Shown here: piece after piece, positions 37,291 through 47,025 of the stretch
How the letters are laid out: each line of letters starts with the position of its first letter
How positions within the stretch are numbered: the stretch's first letter is position 1
From: Paraburkholderia sp. CNPSo 3274
Lineage (GTDB): Bacteria > Pseudomonadota > Gammaproteobacteria > Burkholderiales > Burkholderiaceae
NCBI RefSeq assembly: GCF_024206475.1
Contig: NZ_JAMBPR010000020.1
Span: forward strand, 62,001-126,000
Direction of reading: 5' to 3'
DNA: 64,000 bases
Notes under the pieces: model-generated
Databases searched by the model: none
Told to the model about the DNA's origin: nothing
What the model saw: only the letters and a program-made list of their open reading frames with translations
Program-made: the position numbers and the translations under genes

Positions 37291-38433
37291 CTAGTCGAGC
37301 GTGCGCCGGTAAAAGCGCACGGCGATCGCCATGACCGCGACCGTAAATACGGCGAGAGGCCAGACCGCGGGCCACAGGTCGGTCCAGCCGTTGCCCTTGA
37401 GCAGGATGCCGCGCACGAGCCGGTTGAAATACGTGAGCGGCAGCAGATTGCCGATCCACTGCGCCCAGCGCGGCATGCCGCCGAACGGGAACATGAAGCC
37501 GGAGAGCAGCAGGCTTGGCAGGAAATAGAACATCGTCAGCTGCATGGCCTGCAACTGGTTTTGCGCGAGCGACGACAGCGTGATGCCCACCGTGAGATTC
37601 GCGGCGATGAACAGCAGCGCCGAAAGATAGAGCGTGACGAGACCGCCCGCGAACGGCACGTGAAATACGTAGCGCGCCGCGAGCACGATGATGGTCGCCT
37701 GGATCAGGCCGATCGCCACGTACGGAATGATCTTGCCCGTCATCACCTCGATGGGCAGCACAGGCGTGGCGAGCAGGTTCTCCATCGTGCCGCGCTCGCG
37801 CTCGCGCGTGATGGCGAGGCCCGTCATCATCACCATCGTCATGGTGAGGATCACGCCCATGAGGCCCGGCACGACGTTGTATTGCGTGATGCCCTCGGGG
37901 TTGTAGAGCCGGTGCACCTGCACGTCGAACGCGGCGGGTGTGCCGTTCAGATGCGCGAGCGCGCCGGTGAGGTCCTTCGCGGCCACGGGCGCGACAAGCC
38001 CAGGCAGCGCCGCGAGCGCGGTGGTGATGGCAGTGGGGTCGCTCGCGTCGGCTTCGACAAGCAGCGAGGGTCTTTCGCCGCGCAGCAGGCGCCGCGAGAA
38101 ATCAACGGGAATGCTAAGCACGAACTGCACCGTGCCGCGCGCGAGCGCGTGACGCGCCGAGACTTCGTCGGGAAACGTTTCGACCACGTCGAAATAGGCG
38201 GAATTGCGCATGCCCGCGACGAAGCTGCGCGCGAACACACTGTCCTCGGTCACGACGATGGCCGTGGGCAGATGCTTGGGGTCGGTGTTGATCGCATAGC
38301 CGAACAGCGTGAGCTGGATGATCGGCAGGCCAACGATCATCGCGAACGTGATGCGGTCGCGCTTGAGCTGCAAGAACTCCTTGAGCACGATGCTCCACCA
38401 GCGCGCCACGGAAAACGGGAACGACGCGCTCAC
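37291..38433 (-). CDS. ABC-2 type exporter permease (YbhS/YhhJ-like)
   Basis: A 380-aa permease. TM1 is at about residues 27-47, followed by a periplasmic domain to about 175 and a cluster of five helices to the C terminus, the ABC2_membrane_3 layout. Its ATG overlaps the ATPase stop by 4 bp, so translation is coupled. It forms the membrane part of the tripartite exporter. Confidence 0.9.
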   Translation of the reverse strand: MSASFPFSVARWWSIVLKEFLQLKRDRITFAMIVGLPIIQLTLFGYAINTDPKHLPTAIVVTEDSVFARSFVAGMRNSAYFDVVETFPDEVSARHALARGTVQFVLSIPVDFSRRLLRGERPSLLVEADASDPTAITTALAALPGLVAPVAAKDLTGALAHLNGTPAAFDVQVHRLYNPEGITQYNVVPGLMGVILTMTMVMMTGLAITRERERGTMENLLATPVLPIEVMTGKIIPYVAIGLIQATIIVLAARYVFHVPFAGGLVTLYLSALLFIAANLTVGITLSSLAQNQLQAMQLTMFYFLPSLLLSGFMFPFGGMPRWAQWIGNLLPLTYFNRLVRGILLKGNGWTDLWPAVWPLAVFTVAVMAIAVRFYRRTLD

Positions 38434-39383
38434 GACGTGACTCCGTAATTGTCCTGGGCATGGCTCATCAGGTAGATGAAGACATCTTCGAGACCGGTGT
38501 CGATGCGTTCCGCGCGCAGCGGCTGGCCTTCCACGGTGCGCTCGACCGCTCTGGCAAGCGCTGCATGATCGCGTCCGCTCGCATGCAGCGCGGAGCCGAA
38601 CACCACCGTCTGCTCGATGCCCGGCTCATTGCGCAAGTGTGCGGCGAGTGTGCTGAGCCGCTCGCCATGAATCGCCCACGTTTCGAGATTCTGTTCGGCG
38701 ATCACCTCGGCGGCGGTGCCCTGCGTGAGCAGCTTGCCGTAGGCGATATAGGCGAGCTTATGGCAGCGCTCGGCTTCGTCCATGTAGTGCGTGCTGACGA
38801 GCACCGAAATGCCCCGCGCAGCGAGCCGGTGCAACTCTTCCCAGAAGTCGCGGCGCGCGGTGGGATCGACGCCCGCAGTCGGTTCGTCGAGCAGCAGCAA
38901 TTCGGGCTCGTGCAGCATGCAGGCCGCGAGCGCGAGCCGCTGCTTCCAGCCGCCCGAAAGCGCACCCGTGAGCTGGCTCGCGCGGCTTGCGAGCCCGAGC
39001 GATTCGAGCGCGCGGTCGACGGCTTCGCGGCGGTTCGGCATCTGGTAGATGCGCGCAACGAAGTCGAGGTTTTCGCGGATCGTCAGGTCTTCCCAGTACG
39101 AGAAACGCTGCGTCATGTAGCCCACGTGACGCTTGATTTGCGCGCTCTCGCGCAGGATGTCGTAGCCAAGGCAAGTGCCCGAACCGGAGTCGGGCGTGAG
39201 CAACCCGCACATGAGCCGGATCGACGTCGTTTTGCCGCTGCCGTTCGGACCAAGAAAGCCGAAGATCTCGCCGCGCCCCACGCGCAGCGTCACGTCGTTC
39301 ACGACGTGCTTGCTGCCGAAATGCTTGTTGAGATTGCGCACGTCGATAGCATAGTCGCCGGTAGATTGATCAGGTGTGCTCAT
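38430..39383 (-). CDS. ABC exporter ATPase (YbhF/YhiH-like, single domain)
   Basis: A 317-aa ATPase with Walker A GPNGSGKTT, a signature in LTGALSGGWKQRLALA, Walker B LLLLDEPTAGVDP and an H-loop in VSTHYMDEAERC. Its start is ATG 39383, overlapping the HlyD stop by 4 bp. The open frame continues upstream through the hlyD region, but that part has no ATPase similarity and is only antiframe read-through. Many YbhF proteins carry two ATPase domains; this one has one. Confidence 0.92.
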   Translation of the reverse strand: MSTPDQSTGDYAIDVRNLNKHFGSKHVVNDVTLRVGRGEIFGFLGPNGSGKTTSIRLMCGLLTPDSGSGTCLGYDILRESAQIKRHVGYMTQRFSYWEDLTIRENLDFVARIYQMPNRREAVDRALESLGLASRASQLTGALSGGWKQRLALAACMLHEPELLLLDEPTAGVDPTARRDFWEELHRLAARGISVLVSTHYMDEAERCHKLAYIAYGKLLTQGTAAEVIAEQNLETWAIHGERLSTLAAHLRNEPGIEQTVVFGSALHASGRDHAALARAVERTVEGQPLRAERIDTGLEDVFIYLMSHAQDNYGVTS

Positions 39384-40330
39384 TGCAGCGTCACCTCGAC
39401 CGGCTGTCCCGGATGCAGCTTCACGGCGTCTTGTGCGGAGGGGTGCGCCTCGATCATGAAAACGAGCTTCGCGCGGTTCTCGTTGCTGTAGATGACGGGC
39501 GGCGTATATTCGGCGGCGTTCGAAATCCACGTGATGGTGGCGGGAACCTGGGCGGCGCAGCCGTCGCAGCGCACGTTCACCTTGCGGCCCGGCGCAAGCG
39601 ATCCGACTATCGTTTCCGGCACGAAGAAGCGCACCTTCACGTTCTGCGGCGGCAACATCTGCACGACGGGGTTGCCCGCCTGCACCCACTCGCCGACACG
39701 AAATAACGTGTCGTAGACGAGGCCGCCGCTCGGCACGCTCACGCGCTTCTGGTCGAGCCGCCACTGTGCCTGTGCAAGCGAGGCGCGCGCGGCCTCGACG
39801 TCGGCGGCCTGGGCGGCGATTTGCGCGGTACGTCCCGGCAGATTCGCCACGCGCACCTGGTTTTGCAGCTCGCGCACCTGGGCGGCCGTGGAGGCGGCCT
39901 GCGCGCGCGAGTCGTCGAGCTGCGCCTGCGCAATGCCGCCTGCGCGCAGTTGCGCTTCGTCGCGCGTGAGCTGGATAGCGGCCTTGCGCGCGTTCGCCTC
40001 GGCCTGCGCGAGCTGGGCCTCGTTCACGCGCACTTCGGGCGGACGCTTGCCGGTCTGGAGGTCGGCGAGCTGCTGCTGCGCGGCCGTCAGGCGATGCTGC
40101 GCCTCGTCGCGCGCGGCCGCTTCCTCGACGGAGTCGAGCGCGAAGGCGAGCGCATTGGCGGCCACGGTTTGCCCGCGTTGCACTTCGAGGTGCGTGAGCG
40201 TGCCCGACTGCGACGACGCGAGATAGACGTACTCGCCTTCGGCATAGCCCTGCCAGCCGGCCGATCCATGCCTGGAACATGCGGCGAGCACGAGCAGCGC
40301 GACGCACATGCCGCCAATGCCGCGATTCAT
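39380..40330 (-). CDS. HlyD-type membrane fusion lipoprotein (YbhG/YhiI-like)
   Basis: A 316-aa periplasmic adaptor. Lipobox LAAC (Cys18) suggests a lipid anchor and not the usual membrane helix. A biotinyl-lipoyl-like half (SGTLTHLEVQRGQTV), a long alpha-helical hairpin (about 80-165) and the second half motif (PSGGLVYDTLFRVGEWV) follow. It links the ABC permease to the outer-membrane factor. Its start overlaps the TetR stop by 4 bp. Confidence 0.9.
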   Translation of the reverse strand: MNRGIGGMCVALLVLAACSRHGSAGWQGYAEGEYVYLASSQSGTLTHLEVQRGQTVAANALAFALDSVEEAAARDEAQHRLTAAQQQLADLQTGKRPPEVRVNEAQLAQAEANARKAAIQLTRDEAQLRAGGIAQAQLDDSRAQAASTAAQVRELQNQVRVANLPGRTAQIAAQAADVEAARASLAQAQWRLDQKRVSVPSGGLVYDTLFRVGEWVQAGNPVVQMLPPQNVKVRFFVPETIVGSLAPGRKVNVRCDGCAAQVPATITWISNAAEYTPPVIYSNENRAKLVFMIEAHPSAQDAVKLHPGQPVEVTLQ

Positions 40331-41067
40331 GACGCGTCCCCCTTGCGGCTCGCCGTTGGGCCCGTTGTCTGGCGCGAGCGCTCGTCCTGCGGCGCGGGCC
40401 GCAAGGCTGCGCTCAACAGCGCGCTCACATGCCGATGCAGCGCCTCGTGCTCGATCTTCGGAAAGCCGCGCGCACTTTGCCAGATTTTCGAAGTGGCGAG
40501 CGGCAGCATGACGAGCGCGAGAATCGAAATGAACAACAGCGGCGCTTCCAGTTCGGCGTTGACGCTGCCATCGCGCTGCGCCTCGCTGACGCGCGCGGCA
40601 AAGCGCTGCAACTGCTCGATGGGCAACCGCTTGAGCATGCGTTCGCGCAGCAGGCCACCCTCGTTGACGATTTCGCGCAGCCAGAGCGGCGGCAGCCAGG
40701 GCATGCGCGACGTGACGTCGAAGAGCCGCGCGACCAGTTCCTCGACGAGCGCGCGAGGGTCTTGCGCGAGATCGCCCCCAGCGCTATCCACACTCTCCCA
40801 CACGAAAGCAATCGAGCGCGCAATGCGCTCCTCGACCACGGCGTCGAGGAGCTTTTCGCGGTTCGTGAAGTAGTAGTGAACCATGGCGGACGTCACGCCC
40901 GCGGCCTCGGCGATCTGCGCCATGGTGGTGGCCGCGATGCCCTGCTCGCCGAACAGCTGCGTGGCGCTGGCGAGCAGCTGCTCGCGCATGTCGAGGTCGG
41001 CGGCGGCGCGGCGCCGGCCGCGTGGGCGGGGCGCAGCAGCAGCACCGGTGCGGGCGCGCGTGATCAT
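40327..41067 (-). CDS. TetR family regulator of the exporter operon
   Basis: A 246-aa TetR/CecR-like repressor. The N-terminal 25 residues are Ala/Arg-rich and disordered. The helix-turn-helix is IAEAAGVTSAMVHYYFTNREKLLDAVV. It is the first gene of the operon it probably represses, with a dyad directly before its start codon (separate entry). The ligand is unknown; relatives respond to hydrophobic toxic compounds. Confidence 0.9.
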   Translation of the reverse strand: MITRARTGAAAAPRPRGRRRAAADLDMREQLLASATQLFGEQGIAATTMAQIAEAAGVTSAMVHYYFTNREKLLDAVVEERIARSIAFVWESVDSAGGDLAQDPRALVEELVARLFDVTSRMPWLPPLWLREIVNEGGLLRERMLKRLPIEQLQRFAARVSEAQRDGSVNAELEAPLLFISILALVMLPLATSKIWQSARGFPKIEHEALHRHVSALLSAALRPAPQDERSRQTTGPTASRKGDAS

Positions 41068-41075
41068 CGTTCAAC

Positions 41076-41097
41076 TTTAATTCACGCGTTAGTTAAA
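41076..41097 (-). promoter_or_regulatory. Candidate TetR operator
   Basis: A 22-bp imperfect dyad, TTTAATTCACGCGTTAGTTAAA, is centred on ACGCGT with matching TTTAA/TTAAA ends and is AT-rich against the GC-rich surroundings. It lies 9 bp upstream of the tetR start codon, consistent with autoregulation of the exporter operon. Confidence 0.6.
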
Positions 41098-41218
41098 TTC
41101 AAACTGCGCACGCAGTGGGATTAACCCTGCGACAGTCCGGTGCGAGTCGTTTCAGAACTTTCCTATACAAAAATGCTGGCAGGTCGTTCAGGCTGTGAGA
41201 TTCACGCTGAAGGATCAA

Positions 41219-41848
41219 ATGAATTACACCGCCATGGAACAAAAAATGAAACGCGTCGTTGTAATCGACGACCATCCGATTGTGCTGAAAATGCTCGCTA
41301 ACGTGCTGAATACGGAGTACGAACTGGTGGGAGAGTGCAGCGACGGCGAAGAGGGCCTTCGCCTCGTACAGGAATTGCATCCCGATCTGGTGATTCTCGA
41401 CCTCGAGTTGCCGAAGCTCGACGGCCTTTCCGTTATCCGCGGCATTCGCGCGATGCAGCACGGCGCGCGCATTCTCGTGCTCTCTGCGAAGCCCGAGTTG
41501 GTCATGGCCAATCACACGCGTGTCGCGGGCGCGAACAGCTATGTGAACAAGAATCGCGGCGTGGAGGAACTGTGCGGTGTGGTCAAGGCGGTATTGCTTG
41601 GCTATGACTGCTTCCCGGCGGGCAGCTGCGGCGGCGGCCGCGACGTGGCGCTCAACGGGCTGTCGCCTCGCGAAGTCGAAGTCCTGCAGTATCTCGCGCG
41701 CGGGATGAGCAACAAGGGTATCGCGGCACGGCTCGGGCTTTCAGATAAGACCGTCAGCACCTATAAGACTCGCGTGCTGGACAAGCTCGGCGTGTCGTCA
41801 CTTGCGGCGCTGATCGAGTTTGCGACGTTGAACAAGCTGATCGAATAG
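41219..41848 (+). CDS. Orphan NarL/FixJ-type response regulator
   Basis: A 209-aa regulator. The receiver domain has Asp17/Asp18, phospho-acceptor Asp61 (VILDLELP), Ser89 and Lys111, so it should be phosphorylatable. A LuxR-type helix-turn-helix follows (LSPREVEVLQYLARGMSNKGIAARLGLSDKTVSTYKTRV). It is similar in style to BvgA. ATG 41219 has AAGGA 5 nt upstream. ATGs at 41234 and 41246 are alternatives. No histidine kinase gene is adjacent, so its partner lies elsewhere. Confidence 0.88.
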   Translation: MNYTAMEQKMKRVVVIDDHPIVLKMLANVLNTEYELVGECSDGEEGLRLVQELHPDLVILDLELPKLDGLSVIRGIRAMQHGARILVLSAKPELVMANHTRVAGANSYVNKNRGVEELCGVVKAVLLGYDCFPAGSCGGGRDVALNGLSPREVEVLQYLARGMSNKGIAARLGLSDKTVSTYKTRVLDKLGVSSLAALIEFATLNKLIE

Positions 41849-41868
41849 CCCAACCCAAAGCACAGCCG

Positions 41869-41895
41869 AAAAAAAAGCCCGACTTGCGTCGGGCT
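41869..41895 (-). terminator. acnA terminator
   Basis: On the minus strand an 8-bp perfect stem (AGCCCGAC, GCAA loop, GTCGGGCT) is followed by a run of seven to eight T residues. It lies 54 bp after the acnA stop. Confidence 0.85.
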
Positions 41896-41948
41896 CCAAG
41901 TGTGACCGCACCCGTTGCCGGGCGCGGCACCTGCAAAAAACTGCGTAC

Positions 41949-44666
41949 TTACGCCGCGAGCAGCGAGCGCAGCACGAACGGCAGAATACCACCGTGCTTG
42001 TAGTAGTCGACTTCGATCGGCGTGTCGATGCGCAGCAGCACCTGCACGCGCTGATCCTTGCCGTCCTTGTGGTGGATCACGAGGGTCAGGTCTTGTTGCG
42101 GCTTGAAGTCGTCCGTCAGGCCTTCAATGTCGAACGTTTCTTCGCCGGTCAGGCCGAGCGACTGAACGCTGTCCGAACCCTTGAACTGCAGCGGCAGAAC
42201 GCCCATGCCAACGAGGTTCGAGCGGTGGATACGCTCGAAGCTGCGTGCGACCACGGCCTTCACGCCCAGCAGCTGCGTGCCCTTGGCTGCCCAGTCACGC
42301 GACGAACCCGTGCCGTACTCCTCGCCTGCGAACACCATGGTCGGCGTGCCGGCGTCGATATACTTCATCGCTGCGTCATAGATCGAGAGCTGTTCGCCGC
42401 TCGGCTGATGGATCGTCAGACCGCCTTCCACGCGCGTGCCGTCGGCCTTCGCCGGGATCATCAGGTTCTTGATACGCACGTTGGCAAAGGTGCCGCGCAT
42501 CATCACGTCGTGGTTGCCGCGGCGCGAGCCGTAGCTGTTGAAGTCGGCCTTCTGCACGCCGTTTTCCTTCAGCCACTTGCCTGCGGGCGAGTCTTCCTTG
42601 ATCGAGCCAGCCGGGCTGATGTGGTCGGTCGTGACCGAGTCACCGAAGATGCCCAATGCGCGCGCGCCCTTGACTTCGGCGACCGACGACGACGGCGTCA
42701 TCGAAAAATCGCTGCCGAAGAACGGGGGCTCGGCGATGTAGGTCGACTTCGGCCAGTCATAGACCTGACCTTCTTCGCCTTCGATCTTGCTCCACAGGTC
42801 GCCCTTCTTCGTGAGCTGGCTGTAATTCTTCTGGAACGCGTCCGGATCGAGCGCGAACTTAAGCAGCGCGTTGACTTCGTCGCTCGTCGGCCAGATGTCG
42901 CCGAGGTAGATGTCACGGCCGCCCTTGCCCTTGCCCACCGGTTCCGTCATCAGGTCGCGCGTGATGTTGCCCGCGATCGCGTAAGCTACGACCAGCGGCG
43001 GCGAGGCCAGGAAGTTCGCGCGGATGTTCGGGTGGATACGCGCTTCGAAGTTACGGTTGCCCGAAAGCACCGCCGCCGCGACGACGTCGTTCGTGACGAT
43101 CGATTCGTTCAGTTCGGCCGTCAGGTCGCCGGCGTTGCCGATACAGGTCGTGCAGCCGTATGCCGCGAGTTCGAAGCCGAGCTTCGAGAGGTACGGCAGG
43201 AGGCCCGTCTTCGTCAGGTATTCCGTGACGATGCGCGATCCCGGAGCGAGCGACGTCTTGATGTGCGGCGCGACCGTCAGGCCCGCTTCCACGGCCTTCT
43301 TCGCGAGCAGACCGGCGGCCAGCAGCACGCTCGGGTTCGACGTGTTCGTGCACGACGTGATCGCGGCGATCAGCACGTCGCCGTTGTGCAGCTTGACCTG
43401 GTCGCCCGCCGCGTATTCGGCGGAGAGGTCGGCGGCCTTCTTGTTGAAGCCGTTTTCCGCGACCGGCTTCGAGAACAGGTCCGTGAAGGTCGATTTCACG
43501 TTGCCGATTTCGATGCGGTCTTGCGGGCGCTTCGGACCCGCCAGCGACGGCGCGACGGTGCCGAGGTCGAGGACGAGCGTCTTTGTGTAGTCGATGTCGC
43601 CGGCCTTCGACACGCCGAAGAGTTCCTGCGCCTTGAAGTAGTTCGCGAATGCCGAGATTTCAGCTTCCGTGCGGCCCGTGCCCTTGAAGTAGTCGATCGT
43701 CTTTTCGTCGACGGGGAAGAAGCCCATCGTTGCGCCGTATTCCGGCGCCATGTTGCCGATGGTCGCGCGGTCGGGCACGCCGATCGACGCCGTGCCTTCG
43801 CCGAAGAACTCGACGAACTTGCCGACGACCTTCTCCTTGCGCAGCATTTCCGTGATGGTCAGCACGAGGTCGGTCGCCGTGCAGCCTTCGCGCAGCTTGC
43901 CCTTCAGCTCGACGCCCACGACGTCCGGCGTGAGGAAGTACACCGGCTGGCCGAGCATGCCGGCTTCTGCTTCGATGCCGCCCACGCCCCAGCCCACGAC
44001 GCCGATGCCATTGATCATCGTGGTGTGCGAGTCGGTGCCGACGAGCGTGTCCGGGTAGTAGACGGTGTCGGCGCCTTCCGCCTTCTTGTGCACGCCGCGC
44101 GCAAGGTATTCCAGGTTCACCTGGTGGACGATGCCGATGCCCGGCGGCACGACCTTGAACGTGTCGAACGCCTGCATGCCCCACTTCATGAACTGGTAGC
44201 GCTCGTTGTTGCGCTGGAATTCCAGTTTCATGTTCAGGTCGAGCGCGTCCTTCTGGCGGAAGTAGTCGATCTGGACCGAGTGGTCGACGACGAGATCCAC
44301 CGGCACGAGCGGCTCGATGACCTTCGGGTCACGGCCGACTTGCTTGGCCACGCCGCGCATGGCGGCGATGTCGGCGAGCAGCGGCACGCCCGTGAAGTCC
44401 TGCAGCACGACGCGGGCGACCACGAACGGGATTTCGTCGACGCGCGAGGCGTTCGGCTTCCAGTTCGCGAGTTGCTCGATGTGCTCTTCCGCGATCTTCT
44501 TGCCGTCGTAGTTACGCAGCACAGACTCGAGCACCAGACGGATCGAGACCGGCAGACGATTGATCTTCACGCCAAGCTGCTTGCCGAGTTGCGGCAGCGA
44601 GTAGAACTTGCCTTTGCCGGAACCGCTGTCGAATTCTTTTAGCGTTTTGTGGAGATTGTGGGCCAT
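41949..44666 (-). CDS. acnA: Aconitate hydratase A
   Basis: A 905-aa monomeric aconitase of the AcnA/IRP type. The three [4Fe-4S] cysteines are in TSCTNTSNP and [10 protein letters not shown]. The C-terminal swivel domain contains [16 protein letters not shown] and [16 protein letters not shown]. It interconverts citrate and isocitrate in the TCA cycle. It is followed by a terminator and preceded, 76 bp upstream, by prpD on the same strand. The length and start fit the family. Confidence 0.95.
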   Translation of the reverse strand: MAHNLHKTLKEFDSGSGKGKFYSLPQLGKQLGVKINRLPVSIRLVLESVLRNYDGKKIAEEHIEQLANWKPNASRVDEIPFVVARVVLQDFTGVPLLADIAAMRGVAKQVGRDPKVIEPLVPVDLVVDHSVQIDYFRQKDALDLNMKLEFQRNNERYQFMKWGMQAFDTFKVVPPGIGIVHQVNLEYLARGVHKKAEGADTVYYPDTLVGTDSHTTMINGIGVVGWGVGGIEAEAGMLGQPVYFLTPDVVGVELKGKLREGCTATDLVLTITEMLRKEKVVGKFVEFFGEGTASIGVPDRATIGNMAPEYGATMGFFPVDEKTIDYFKGTGRTEAEISAFANYFKAQELFGVSKAGDIDYTKTLVLDLGTVAPSLAGPKRPQDRIEIGNVKSTFTDLFSKPVAENGFNKKAADLSAEYAAGDQVKLHNGDVLIAAITSCTNTSNPSVLLAAGLLAKKAVEAGLTVAPHIKTSLAPGSRIVTEYLTKTGLLPYLSKLGFELAAYGCTTCIGNAGDLTAELNESIVTNDVVAAAVLSGNRNFEARIHPNIRANFLASPPLVVAYAIAGNITRDLMTEPVGKGKGGRDIYLGDIWPTSDEVNALLKFALDPDAFQKNYSQLTKKGDLWSKIEGEEGQVYDWPKSTYIAEPPFFGSDFSMTPSSSVAEVKGARALGIFGDSVTTDHISPAGSIKEDSPAGKWLKENGVQKADFNSYGSRRGNHDVMMRGTFANVRIKNLMIPAKADGTRVEGGLTIHQPSGEQLSIYDAAMKYIDAGTPTMVFAGEEYGTGSSRDWAAKGTQLLGVKAVVARSFERIHRSNLVGMGVLPLQFKGSDSVQSLGLTGEETFDIEGLTDDFKPQQDLTLVIHHKDGKDQRVQVLLRIDTPIEVDYYKHGGILPFVLRSLLAA

Positions 44667-44742
44667 AGTGTTTTCCTTCGTTTAATCGCGGAAATAACGC
44701 TTACTGCTCGTTTGCTGCTGTCACTGATACCTGCCTGATTGC

Positions 44743-46194
44743 TCAGATCACATACATGTCGACGTACTCGTTGACGGGCAGGGCGCAGAGCCGCGCTTCG
44801 TCGAGCGAGACATCGAGAATCGCCTGCTGCTGCTTCGCTGGGAAGCGGCGCGCGAGGTTGATTCGAAACTTCTCGATCAGAAGCGGGATGCCTTCTTCGC
44901 GGCGCCGCTTGTGGCCGATCGGGTACTCCACTACGACCTCGTCGAGCGTCGTGCCGTCGAGCAGCTCTATGGTGAGCGCATTCGCGATCGAGCGCTTGTC
45001 CGGGTCGTGATAATCCTTCGTGAACTGCGGGTCTTCCACGCATACCGTTTTCGCGCGCAGCTCGTCGATGCGCGGGTCGCTTGCGACTTCGTCTTCGTAG
45101 TCGGAGGCGGTGAGGCGGCCGAAGATCAGCGGCACAGCGACCATGTACTGGATACAGTGGTCGCGGTCGGCCGGATTTGCAAGCGGACCGCTCTTGTCGA
45201 TGATGCGGATTGCCGCTTCATGCGTGCGTATGGTGATGCGCTTGATGTCCCCAGCCGTCTTGCCTCGTTGCGCGAGCGCGCCGTGCAGCGTCATCGCGGC
45301 TTCGGCGGCGGTCTGCGCGTGGAATTCGGCGGGGAATGAAATCTTGAACAGCACGTTTTCCATTACATACGTGCCGTAAGGGCGCTGAAACTTGAACGGC
45401 TGTCCCTTGAACGAGACGTCGTAGAAGCCCCAGGTTTTTGCCGTGAGCGCCGAGGGATAGCCCATCTCGCCCGTTTTCGCCATGAGCGCGAGGCGCACGG
45501 CGCGCGAGGTGGCGTCGCCCGCGGCCCACGACTTGCGCGAGCCCGTATTGGGCGCGTGGCGGTAGGTGCGCAGCGACTGGCCGTCGACCATCGCGAGCGA
45601 AACGGCGTTGATCAACTCGTCGCGGGTGAGCCCGAGCATTTGTCCGACCACGGCGGTCGACGCGAGCTTCACGAGCAGCACATGGTCGAGACCGACCTTG
45701 TTGAACGAGTTCTCCAGCGCAATGCAGCCCTGGATCTCGTGCGCCTTCACCATGCCTTCGAGCACGTGCTTCATGGTGAGCGGCAATTTGCCCTGAGCGA
45801 TGGCAGTGCGCGAAAGCCAGTCGGCGGTCGCGAGGATACCGCCCAGGTTGTCCGACGGATGGCCCCATTCGGCGGCGAGCCATGTGTCGTTGAAGTCGAG
45901 CCAGCGGATCATCGCGCCGATGTTGAACGCGGCCTGAACCGGATCGAGCTGGAATGGCGTGCCCGGCACCTTCGCGCCGTGCGGGACGATCGTGCCCGGC
46001 ACGATCGGTCCCAGCAACTTGGTGCAGGCGGGGTAGGAGAGCGCCTCGAGTCCGCAGCCGAGGGTATCGATCAGGCAATGCCGCGCCGTCGTCAGCGCGA
46101 GCGCGCGGTCGACCCGGAAACACAGCACGTAGTCGACGATATCGACCAGTACCTGATCCGGCTGCGGCCTGACGTTGGAGATCAGGGCGGACAT
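44743..46194 (-). CDS. prpD: MmgE/PrpD family 2-methylcitrate dehydratase
   Basis: A 483-aa MmgE/PrpD protein, the iron-sulfur-independent 2-methylcitrate dehydratase, which in several bacteria also dehydrates citrate. Family stretches seen are [33 protein letters not shown] and [18 protein letters not shown]. It acts in propionyl-CoA catabolism. The partners prpB and prpC are not nearby. Its placement between acnA and the CitE-like and mdh genes suggests it may act as a citrate/aconitate dehydratase here, or be a separated methylcitrate gene. Confidence 0.92.
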   Translation of the reverse strand: MSALISNVRPQPDQVLVDIVDYVLCFRVDRALALTTARHCLIDTLGCGLEALSYPACTKLLGPIVPGTIVPHGAKVPGTPFQLDPVQAAFNIGAMIRWLDFNDTWLAAEWGHPSDNLGGILATADWLSRTAIAQGKLPLTMKHVLEGMVKAHEIQGCIALENSFNKVGLDHVLLVKLASTAVVGQMLGLTRDELINAVSLAMVDGQSLRTYRHAPNTGSRKSWAAGDATSRAVRLALMAKTGEMGYPSALTAKTWGFYDVSFKGQPFKFQRPYGTYVMENVLFKISFPAEFHAQTAAEAAMTLHGALAQRGKTAGDIKRITIRTHEAAIRIIDKSGPLANPADRDHCIQYMVAVPLIFGRLTASDYEDEVASDPRIDELRAKTVCVEDPQFTKDYHDPDKRSIANALTIELLDGTTLDEVVVEYPIGHKRRREEGIPLLIEKFRINLARRFPAKQQQAILDVSLDEARLCALPVNEYVDMYVI

Positions 46195-46213
46195 CGAGGC
46201 GATCCTGCGGTCC

Positions 46214-46738
46214 TTACTGGCCCGCGGCGCCGCTGGCGGCTGCCGGAGCGCGGTTAGCCGGGCTCAGCGCTTGTGCCTGCGTCGGCGCCATTGCGCCTTG
46301 CTGCATTGCAACAGTCTTGCATTCGTCGGCCAGACGCGAGCTGTCCTTGTCCGAGAACAGCATGGCCTTCGTCGGAATCACGACGAGGTCGAGGCCGGTG
46401 GCGGCGTCGTGGAAGCGGTCAGCGCCCGTGGTCGTGGCCTGACGCGGCAGGTTGTAATTCTTGTTCGCCCAGTGAACGGTGACGATCTGGTCACGCGCCA
46501 TGTCGCCCTTGAGGTCGAATTGTGCGCCTTCAGCGCAGGTCCAGTGCTCCGAGCCGTCCGGGATCGGATCCATCTTCGCTTCCTTGGCCGGGTTGGCCTT
46601 GCGCTTGATGATGCGATGCTTCGGAGCCGGCTTTTTGGCAGTCGTGGTCGACGTGTCTTGTGCGGCGGCGTCGGTAGCGGCCAGCATCAGCGTCGAGGAC
46701 AGCGTGCCGATGAGAGCGGCGATCAGCAGTTTCTTCAT
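46214..46738 (-). CDS. Secreted MliC-like protein (possible lysozyme inhibitor)
   Basis: A 174-aa exported protein. The signal peptide ends AAAQ (residues 1-27), followed by a basic Lys/Pro linker. The central domain begins [12 protein letters not shown] and ends RLADECKT, giving two cysteines about 77 residues apart. Spacing and pattern ([11 protein letters not shown]..., TTGADRF..., an Ala-x-Leu segment before the last Cys) resemble MliC/PliC C-type lysozyme inhibitors. The C-terminal 25 residues are Ala/Gln-rich. ATG 46738 gives a normal signal peptide. The MliC assignment is tentative; otherwise it is a hypothetical exported protein. Confidence 0.7.
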   Translation of the reverse strand: MKKLLIAALIGTLSSTLMLAATDAAAQDTSTTTAKKPAPKHRIIKRKANPAKEAKMDPIPDGSEHWTCAEGAQFDLKGDMARDQIVTVHWANKNYNLPRQATTTGADRFHDAATGLDLVVIPTKAMLFSDKDSSRLADECKTVAMQQGAMAPTQAQALSPANRAPAAASGAAGQ

Positions 46739-47025
46739 GAGTGTCAAACCTTTATCTATCTAAAAGCGGTTGATCAGTGCGCGGTTGAACAGGTAACCGC
46801 CGTTTGCACTGCGCGCGCCCCGAAAGCGCGCAGCGGACGCTATTTTCACCTATTTATCGCCATGAACTTCAATTTCTCCGGCCCGGTGTTGTTTGCGCCG
46901 TGGTTCGCAAGTAACTGCCTGTAACTGTCCGTGACTGCCGTCGCTGCGCTATGCGGCGCGAGATCCGCTTCGTTGCCGTGGCGCACTACGTTGAAAACGT
47001 TTTCTGCGTCCGGTCGTGGCGCACA

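Noticed and set aside
38430..40307. Apparent 625-codon fusion of an N-terminal unknown region to the exporter ATPase
   Set aside because: The first 308 codons overlap the HlyD gene in another frame and are Arg/Ala-rich with no similarity. The ATPase has its own ATG at 39383 with an ATGA overlap.
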